From assembly GCF_024693525.1 (NCBI RefSeq), contig NZ_JAILKR010000026.1, positions 1 through 19,966 on the forward strand: a stretch of DNA of 19,966 nucleotides, in the 5' to 3' direction. The notes beneath the pieces were generated by a model, which was not told where the DNA came from, ran no database searches, and saw only the letters and a program-made list of their open reading frames with translations. Both the position numbers and the translations under genes were made by a program. This DNA comes from Selenomonas sp. GTDB taxonomy: Bacteria > Bacillota_C > Negativicutes > Selenomonadales > Selenomonadaceae. This document shows, one piece after another, positions 14,429 to 19,966 of this stretch (positions within the stretch are counted from its first letter, which is position 1; each line of letters starts with the position of its first letter).

Positions 14429-15760
14429 TTATTTCCTCCGCATTCTAGCAATGAAGAATCCATCGGTTCCATCCACCTGGGGGTAAAGCTGAATCATTGA
14501 CTCATCACGCTTTTCGCCGGGCAGGAACGAGCCGGTTTTTTCCAAGCAAAATTCCGGATTCTCTGCTAAAAACGCCTTTACAACTTCTTGATTTTCCTGC
14601 GGTTCAATCGTACAGGTGCTGTATACCAGCACGCCACCGGCCTTAACGGCCTTGGCCGCACTGGCAAGGATTTCCAACTGCAGCGCTGGCAGCGCGTCGA
14701 TTTCCGCCGCCGTCTTATTCCAACGAGCATCGGGTTTCCGCCGCAGCACCCCCAGCCCCGAACAGGGCGCATCCACTAAAACGCGATCGGCCATCGCCCG
14801 GTACTCTTCTCCCACCTCGCGGGCATCGAGCAAATCGGTCTCGATAATCGAAATTCCAAGTCGCTGGGCATTTTCTTCAATGCGCGCCAACTTGTGTTCA
14901 TAGATATCGCCTGCGACAATACGACCTTTGTCCTGCATCAACGCCGCCAAATGTGTCGTCTTACCGCCCGGCGCACTGCAGCAATCGATGACGAATTCAC
15001 CGGGCTGCGGATCCACGACATGCGCTACCAGCATCGAGCTTTCGTCCTGAACCTGACAAAGCCCCTGCTTTAAAGGCAGCAATTCATCCAACGAGCCATG
15101 CTTCGTAATAATGACTCCCTCCGGCGTCCAAACGGATTCCCGTGCCTCAGCCCCAGCCTTTGCCAGTGCATTCAGCAAATCCTTTCGGCTCCCTTTGCAC
15201 GTATTGGTGCGCACCGACAGTGGTGCCTCACTGTTGTTGAAGAAGCAAAGATCTCTGGCCCCGTGAAAGCCAAACTCCTTAACCCAGCGTTTTACCAACC
15301 AATACGGATGCATGCTTTGCAGGGCCAATTCCTCTACGCCATGCCCCTTGCCGCTGGGAAACTTTGCCTTTTCCGGTTCACGCACCGCTGTGCGGAGCAC
15401 GGCATTGACAAACTTCGCCGTACCGATATTGCTGTATTTTTTTGCCAGCTCTACCGATGTATTACAAGCTGCCGAAGGAGGAACTTTGTCGAGATAAAAA
15501 AGCTGATAGATGCCAAGACGCAAAATATCACGGACCATAGGCTCAATTTTCTTTAAGGGACGGGTCACATAACGACGCAAAATCCAATCGAGCGTATCGC
15601 CGGCTTTTACAGCACCATAAACCAATTCCGTCACGAAACGGCGGTCCATATCCGAAAGATCTGCCCGACGAAGTTCCCGTGCCAATGCCACGTTGGCATA
15701 AGCCCCCTTCTCGTGTACCTCATGTAAAATTCTGACCGCGGTATTACGCGCTTTATCCAT
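14429..15760 (-). CDS. rsmB: 16S rRNA (C967-C5) methyltransferase RsmB
   Basis: A 443-residue enzyme that methylates C5 of cytidine 967 in 16S rRNA. Residues 1-135 are a NusB-like RNA-binding domain (ARNTAVRILHEVHEKGAYAN at the N-terminus). Residues about 150-443 are the SAM-dependent catalytic domain. Visible motifs are VIDCCSAPGGKTTHLA for SAM binding, VDAPCSGLGV with Cys333, and YSTCTI with Cys383. The two cysteines are the pair used for general catalysis and covalent attack in m5C methyltransferases. The length is normal. AGGAGG precedes the ATG. The gene is 26 nt downstream of the DUF116 gene and abuts rlmN. Confidence 0.97.
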   Translation of the reverse strand: MDKARNTAVRILHEVHEKGAYANVALARELRRADLSDMDRRFVTELVYGAVKAGDTLDWILRRYVTRPLKKIEPMVRDILRLGIYQLFYLDKVPPSAACNTSVELAKKYSNIGTAKFVNAVLRTAVREPEKAKFPSGKGHGVEELALQSMHPYWLVKRWVKEFGFHGARDLCFFNNSEAPLSVRTNTCKGSRKDLLNALAKAGAEARESVWTPEGVIITKHGSLDELLPLKQGLCQVQDESSMLVAHVVDPQPGEFVIDCCSAPGGKTTHLAALMQDKGRIVAGDIYEHKLARIEENAQRLGISIIETDLLDAREVGEEYRAMADRVLVDAPCSGLGVLRRKPDARWNKTAAEIDALPALQLEILASAAKAVKAGGVLVYSTCTIEPQENQEVVKAFLAENPEFCLEKTGSFLPGEKRDESMIQLYPQVDGTDGFFIARMRRK

Positions 15761-15786
15761 AAAATCCTCCTCTGCGGATTCAGCTC

Positions 15787-16590
15787 TTAATCGTTTTTCT
15801 CAGGAAGTATAATCTTTTCCAGCTGAGCTTTCACTTCCTCGATATCCACATGCGTGTTATAGCATGGCCCATTCGGGCGGATATTTAAGACCCCCACGGC
15901 CGGCAATGGATATACATCCTGAATGCCACTCATAAGATCCCGTTCACAGGCAATAGCCAACACTGCCTTCGGCCGCATCTTATAAATAATTTGCCGGGCC
16001 AGCGTACCACCGGTAGCGACGAAAAAATGAAAGCCCATTTCCTCCGACAACGTCACAAGTGCTCCGATATCACAACCGCCGCAACGCTTGCAGTTCCCCG
16101 GATCACGCGTAATCTTATGGGGGCAAGTTGCCAGCTGCAAGCAATGCGGGGTTACCACCAGCAATCGATTTGCCGGCACGCGGATTCCCATACGGTTGAA
16201 CATCCGGTTGCTCGTGGCGATAAAAGAGCCCTCCAAACGGCGCTTGCTAATGCCGAACAACTTGGCCAGCCGTACCGATATAGGAAACAGCAAATTGACC
16301 AATTCATAGGTCCGCCGCTGCAAGAGCGGCAGATACGGCCAATCCGTCACTGCTAGGCCCATATTCACTATGCCCAGCCATGCGACTACCACACTGACGG
16401 CAAAGATGCCACCGACAATAGTCGGCAGCACCTCAGCGATGTTGGCAAGCCCCGGACTGGCAATATACCAAATACCGTAGAGCAATGCCGCCGCCAGCAC
16501 CGTTGCTAACGACAGCATGCCGAGAAACAACCGTTTCTTCGGCCGCCCCGGAATCACGATTTTCTTTTTCTGTTTGGATTGATCTGTCAT
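15787..16590 (-). CDS. DUF116 membrane protein with cysteine cluster
   Basis: A 267-residue protein of the DUF116 family, function unknown. A basic N-terminus (KQKKK...GRPKKR) is followed by two membrane helices at about 21-42 and 56-80. The remaining soluble part carries seven cysteines: Cys150, 156, 167, 170, 173, 215 and 243. The spacing C-x5-C-x10-C-x2-C-x2-C (150-173), with HCLQ and CPHKI context, resembles a metal or iron-sulfur site. The downstream segment ATGGTLARQIIYKMRPKAVL looks like an alpha/beta fold. It lies between fmt and rsmB; in my recollection DUF116 genes occur at this place in several Clostridia and Negativicutes, which hints at a link to translation or envelope processes but proves nothing. 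GGAGG precedes the ATG. Confidence 0.85.
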   Translation of the reverse strand: MTDQSKQKKKIVIPGRPKKRLFLGMLSLATVLAAALLYGIWYIASPGLANIAEVLPTIVGGIFAVSVVVAWLGIVNMGLAVTDWPYLPLLQRRTYELVNLLFPISVRLAKLFGISKRRLEGSFIATSNRMFNRMGIRVPANRLLVVTPHCLQLATCPHKITRDPGNCKRCGGCDIGALVTLSEEMGFHFFVATGGTLARQIIYKMRPKAVLAIACERDLMSGIQDVYPLPAVGVLNIRPNGPCYNTHVDIEEVKAQLEKIILPEKND

Positions 16591-16650
16591 TGTCTACCTC
16601 CAACAAATCTCACCCGAAAATAATTCTGCTTCCCTTTTCCCAAAATCCCA

Positions 16651-17586
16651 TCAGACAAACGCAGCTGGCAGATCGATGCCATGACCATTCAAGTAATCGG
16701 CTGCCCGCATCTTTTTCTTGCCCGGTGCCTGAAGCTCCGTAATCTGCAGAAGCTCATCGCCAGCAGCCACCCAAAGGCCTTCCTTCTTATCGGCCTTGAC
16801 GATGGTTCCCGGAGCAGCCGAGGTCTTCTGTCCCGTCCGCTTCGTCATCCAGATTTTATATTTCTTCGCATCCATTTCGGTAAAAGCCCCCGGCCAGGAA
16901 TTCAATCCACGGACGAGATTGTGAATTTCCTGCGCCGATTTTGACCAGTCAATATGACCAGTTTCCTTGGTCAGCATTGGCGCATAGTTTGACTCCCCAG
17001 TCTGCGGCGTCCGTACCAGCGTGCCATTCGACAGCTCTTCGAGCGTATCCATAAGAACGCCAGCGCCCATAGCCATGAGACTGTCGTGAACTTCCTCCAG
17101 CGTCATATCTGGTCCAATCGGGAGCTCTTTTTTCAGCAGCATATCCCCGGTGTCCAGACCAGCATCCATAAACATGGTCGTTACGCCAGTTTTTTCTTCG
17201 CCATTGATAACGCACCACTGCATCGGTGCCGCACCGCGATACCGCGGCAAAAGCGATGCATGAACATTGATGCAGCCATACGCAGGAATATCCAAAATGC
17301 GTTGCGACAAAATCTGTCCAAACGCAACGACTATCATTAAATCAGGCTTTAAGTCTTCCAGCTTTGCCGTGAATTCCTCCGTCTTGATTTTCTCCGGCTG
17401 ATACACGTCTAATCCATGTTCTACCGCCCAAGCCTTTACCGGTGACGGCATGAGTTTCTGCCCACGCCCCCGCGGTTTATCCGGCTGGGTGATGACACCA
17501 ATGACTTCACATTCCTTATGCAGCGCTTCCAGGCACGGAACAGCAAATTCTGGCGTGCCCATGAATATTACACGAAACTTCTTCAA
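16651..17586 (-). CDS. fmt: Methionyl-tRNA formyltransferase
   Basis: A 311-residue enzyme that transfers a formyl group from 10-formyl-THF to initiator Met-tRNA. The N-terminal formyltransferase domain (1-205) shows RVIFMGTPEFAVPCLEAL, the catalytic Asn-His region INVHASLLPRYRGAAP (about 107-122), and the conserved Asp in GLDTGDML. The C-terminal tRNA-binding domain is residues about 206-311. The start is a TTG at 17586, overlapping the def stop as TTGA. It is favoured because AGGGGGAA lies about 8 nt upstream and the next ATG (codon 9) would remove the first beta strand. def and fmt together add and remove the formyl group. The unusual start codon probably limits or couples translation to def. 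Confidence 0.96.
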   Translation of the reverse strand: MKKFRVIFMGTPEFAVPCLEALHKECEVIGVITQPDKPRGRGQKLMPSPVKAWAVEHGLDVYQPEKIKTEEFTAKLEDLKPDLMIVVAFGQILSQRILDIPAYGCINVHASLLPRYRGAAPMQWCVINGEEKTGVTTMFMDAGLDTGDMLLKKELPIGPDMTLEEVHDSLMAMGAGVLMDTLEELSNGTLVRTPQTGESNYAPMLTKETGHIDWSKSAQEIHNLVRGLNSWPGAFTEMDAKKYKIWMTKRTGQKTSAAPGTIVKADKKEGLWVAAGDELLQITELQAPGKKKMRAADYLNGHGIDLPAAFV

Positions 17587-18050
17587 GCCTGATTCCCCCT
17601 ATGAATACTCTGGGCAATATCGATAAAGAGCTGTCCCTCCAGATGATCCAGCTCATGCTGAATGCAACGCGCCAAAAGCCCCGTTGCCGTCACCCGCTGT
17701 TTCTTGCCACGACGGTTCGTGAACTCCACCTTGACCTTCGCAGCCCGTTCTACTTCGCCATAAATATCCGGTACGGAAAGGCATCCTTCGGTATCCGTCT
17801 CCGTGCCTTCGCGGAAGGTGATTACCGGATTGATGAGTTCGAGCAAGCCGTGTTCATCCTGGCAATCAATGATTACCAGCCGGATTGCCTTGCCGATCTG
17901 TGGAGCGGCAATCCCTACGCCATTGCTCTCGTACATGGTCTCTGCCATATCGTCCATTAGCTTTTTCAACTGCTTGTCGATTTTCTCAACCGGCGCGCAG
18001 ACCTCTTTCAATACCGGATCGCCTGCCTTTTTGATCTCCAATAAAGCCAT
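17583..18050 (-). CDS. def: Peptide deformylase
   Basis: A 155-residue metalloenzyme that removes the N-formyl group from nascent proteins. All three motifs are present: GVGIAAPQIG (44-53), EGCLSVP (88-94) with Cys90, and QHELDHLEG (131-139) with His132, Glu133 and His136. Cys90, His132 and His136 bind the metal and Glu133 is catalytic. The short C-terminus is typical of Gram-positive/short type deformylases. GGAGT precedes the ATG at 18050. The gene lies 25 nt after the amidohydrolase and overlaps fmt by 4 nt. Confidence 0.97.
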   Translation of the reverse strand: MALLEIKKAGDPVLKEVCAPVEKIDKQLKKLMDDMAETMYESNGVGIAAPQIGKAIRLVIIDCQDEHGLLELINPVITFREGTETDTEGCLSVPDIYGEVERAAKVKVEFTNRRGKKQRVTATGLLARCIQHELDHLEGQLFIDIAQSIHRGNQA

Positions 18051-18075
18051 ATAGTTACTCCTTTTTCCTTTCTCT

Positions 18076-18915
18076 TTATGAACTAACGGTATTCTTCTCC
18101 GTCAATTTCAATCGATAGATGCGCAGGGCATTCTCATAGAACACCGCGTCCCAATATTGCTGGGGAATAATCGCCTTGGTAAATTCGATATAATCGCCGA
18201 GATTTGCCAGTGGCCAATCGGTGCCAAACATGAAGCGGTCGTAGCACTCCAAATACTCCAGCCAGCCCTTCATCCGTTCCATATAAAAATGCTTTTTCTG
18301 GCAGAACGCGGCAAAATCGGGAATTTTCCCTGTGAGAATCCCCGACAGGTCTGCCGTGACATTGGGATTTTTCTCGATTACCGCTGCCGCATCTTCAAAC
18401 CAAGGCTCGCCGAAATGGCACATGACAAAATTCACCTTGCGGAACTTCACCGCTGCCTCATCCATAACCATCGGGTGGCTGTATTTCAGCAGGGCATTAT
18501 CGGTGGCCGTCAGCCCCATATGAACTGCTACCGGCTTGTCATATTTCTCCGCCAATTCATAGAAGGGTTTCAAACAATCCTCATAGATATAGAAGTAATT
18601 GTAGCCTGGATAGAGTTTTAATCCCACACATCGGGGATTCTGGAAATGCTGTTCCAGCAAAGCGGCCTGCTGGCGTATCGACACCCGATCAAAACCTTCG
18701 CGGCTGTCGATGCCAGCACAATAACTCACAAAGGATGGATAATCTGAAGATAAATCCCTAAGAGGCTGATTCCCCATGACAATGCCATGAACCATACCAT
18801 GCAACCGATACTGTTCTACTAAGTGTCCGCCACTATTTTCATGGCCTGCGGCCCTGGCGATAACATCAAAATAGGCATCATCGCAAAAATGAAAATGCGC
18901 ATCGATAATCTTCAT
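18076..18915 (-). CDS. Amidohydrolase-2 family (TIM-barrel) metal-dependent hydrolase
   Basis: A 279-residue protein of the amidohydrolase superfamily (PF04909-like). Candidate metal and catalytic residues are the His7-x-His9 pair in DAHFHF, His132 in VAVHMGL, His167 in VMCHFGEP and Asp233 in FGTDWP. That set matches decarboxylases and lactonases or hydrolases of the family, but the substrate cannot be told. There is no signal peptide, so it should be cytoplasmic. It starts 9 nt after the pepT stop, with GGAATCG as ribosome site, and precedes def by 25 nt. This position suggests it shares transcripts with both. Lys100 in VGLKLYPG is also a family feature. Confidence 0.8.
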   Translation of the reverse strand: MKIIDAHFHFCDDAYFDVIARAAGHENSGGHLVEQYRLHGMVHGIVMGNQPLRDLSSDYPSFVSYCAGIDSREGFDRVSIRQQAALLEQHFQNPRCVGLKLYPGYNYFYIYEDCLKPFYELAEKYDKPVAVHMGLTATDNALLKYSHPMVMDEAAVKFRKVNFVMCHFGEPWFEDAAAVIEKNPNVTADLSGILTGKIPDFAAFCQKKHFYMERMKGWLEYLECYDRFMFGTDWPLANLGDYIEFTKAIIPQQYWDAVFYENALRIYRLKLTEKNTVSS

Positions 18916-18924
18916 AACGATTCC

Positions 18925-19966
18925 TTATTTCTTTAACGCTGCCGCTCCAACTGCAATGCCCAGAACCGTCTCCCCAGCTTTTTTGAGGGAATTCAGCGGC
19001 AAATATTCAAAGCGGCCGTGGAAGTTGGCACCACCCGTGAAGATATTCGGGCAGGGAAGCCCCATGAAGGACAGGCGGGCGCCATCCGTACCGCCGCGAA
19101 TTGGCTGTACATCCGGCGTAACGCCTGCAGCTTTCATTGCCTGCTTAGCCAGTTCCACTACATACATATTACCATCTTCGATTTTCTCTAACATATTGAA
19201 ATATACGTCATGAGGCGTCACTTCCACGGTGCCTTCGCCATATTTCTTATTGAAGAAATTCGCCATGTCTTCCAAGTAGGCCTTGCGCTGCTCAAACTTC
19301 TGACGGCTATGATCGCGGACCAGCATGTTCATGGTGCATTTCTCCACGCCACCGGTTATCTTATAGACATGGAAGAAGCCCTCGTAACCTTCCGTATACT
19401 CTGGTTTTTCTCCAGCTGGAAGCAGCTGCTGCCACTCCGCAGCCAGCGTAATGGCATTAATCATCTTGCCCTTGGCATCTCCCGTATGAACACTGCGCCC
19501 ATGGAAGGTGATGACCGGATTGGCAGCATTGAAATTCTCATACTCAAGGCCGCCCAGCTCTCCCCCATCGATGGTGTAGGCAAAATCAGCTCCAAACTTT
19601 TCCACATCGAAACGGTCGGCACTGCGCCCCGTCTCCTCATCCGGCGTGAAGCCCACGCGAATCTTGCCATGCTTGATTTCCGGATGATTTACCAAATACT
19701 CCATCGCACTGACGATAGCCGTTACCCCAGCTTTGTCATCAGCCCCCAAAAGGGTAGTGCCATCAGTAAACATGATGTCCTGACCTTTATACTTGAGGAC
19801 CTCGGGGAAATCCTTCGTGGAGAACACAATGGGGCCATTTTCATTAAGAACGATATCCTTGCCATCGTAATCCCGGACAATCTGCGGTTTAATCGGGCCG
19901 CCGGCAGCATCCGGGCTCGTATCCACGTGAGCGATAAAGCCAACTACCGGGGCATCCGCCGCTCCG
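18925..19966 (-). CDS. pepT: Peptidase T (partial, N-terminus off window)
   Basis: The last 347 or so residues of a cytosolic, zinc-dependent aminotripeptidase of the M20B family; about 60 N-terminal residues lie beyond the window edge. The frame is open to 19966 and encodes GFIAHVDTSPDA just inside the edge, where His is a zinc ligand and the following Asp catalytic. Further signatures are GADDKAGVTAIV with the bridging Asp, PDEETGRSADRFD with the catalytic Glu pair, and TIDGGELGGLEYENF. Near the C-terminus are RGGTDGARLSFMGLP and FTGGANFHGRFE, which carries the last His ligand. An internal GTG at 19924-19926 is not the start because conserved coding sequence continues upstream. It ends 9 nt before the amidohydrolase. 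Confidence 0.96.
   Translation of the reverse strand, partial: GAADAPVVGFIAHVDTSPDAAGGPIKPQIVRDYDGKDIVLNENGPIVFSTKDFPEVLKYKGQDIMFTDGTTLLGADDKAGVTAIVSAMEYLVNHPEIKHGKIRVGFTPDEETGRSADRFDVEKFGADFAYTIDGGELGGLEYENFNAANPVITFHGRSVHTGDAKGKMINAITLAAEWQQLLPAGEKPEYTEGYEGFFHVYKITGGVEKCTMNMLVRDHSRQKFEQRKAYLEDMANFFNKKYGEGTVEVTPHDVYFNMLEKIEDGNMYVVELAKQAMKAAGVTPDVQPIRGGTDGARLSFMGLPCPNIFTGGANFHGRFEYLPLNSLKKAGETVLGIAVGAAALKK

Noticed and set aside
15763..15780. Five-base inverted repeat (AATCC/GGATT) around the rsmB ribosome site
   Set aside because: Only 5 bp with an 8-nt loop; too weak to claim as a regulatory hairpin.
1..19966. Defence system, prophage, insertion sequence, CRISPR array or tRNA
   Set aside because: No repeats of array type, transposase, phage or nuclease genes, and no cloverleaf candidates were seen; nearly all DNA is filled by recognisable housekeeping genes.

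Overview
This window looks like a chromosomal segment from a Negativicutes bacterium (Firmicutes with an outer membrane), most plausibly of the Selenomonas/Mitsuokella type. That assignment is an inference from three things: the Firmicutes-like order def-fmt-rsmB-rlmN-phosphatase-kinase-rsgA-rpe, a Sec-exported type II asparaginase typical of cells with a periplasm, and base composition near one-half GC. I see no mobile element, phage gene, rRNA, tRNA or CRISPR array. Coding density is very high.

Left edge (1-1700): a truncated bioY (biotin ECF transporter S component) reads leftward from a promoter whose -35 box lies inside a likely BirA operator. Diverging from it is a complete type II L-asparaginase gene. 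A perfect 22-bp inverted repeat separates that gene from the convergent cbiDE pair.

Centre (1701-5340): cbiD and cbiE overlap and encode two anaerobic cobalamin-pathway enzymes without the rest of the pathway. They sit just beyond a terminator-like hairpin that follows a UPF0104/LPG-synthase-like membrane protein. Upstream of that are folE2 (GTP cyclohydrolase IB) and rpe.

Main gene string (3510-19966, all minus strand, read from right to left): pepT (partial), an amidohydrolase, def, fmt, a DUF116 membrane protein, rsmB, rlmN, then fhaA, fhaB, stp, a FtsW/RodA glycosyltransferase, pbpA, pknB, rsgA, rpe, folE2 and UPF0104. Most junctions are overlaps or gaps under 35 nt. A well-formed extended -10 promoter lies in front of fhaA, so the envelope-signalling half can probably be expressed separately from the translation half.

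How the genes work together: def and fmt manage N-formyl-methionine; rsmB, rlmN and rsgA modify and mature rRNA. The PASTA kinase, its PP2C phosphatase and two FHA proteins form a phosphothreonine signalling unit, next to a SEDS polymerase and class B PBP that build peptidoglycan. This combines the Firmicutes def-to-rpe operon with the actinobacterial-type fhaA-fhaB-pstP-rodA-pbpA-pknB module. I found no clearly new system. The most interesting points are this composite operon, a kinase with HCD instead of HRD, an FHA protein with an altered recognition loop, and the uncharacterised DUF116 protein.
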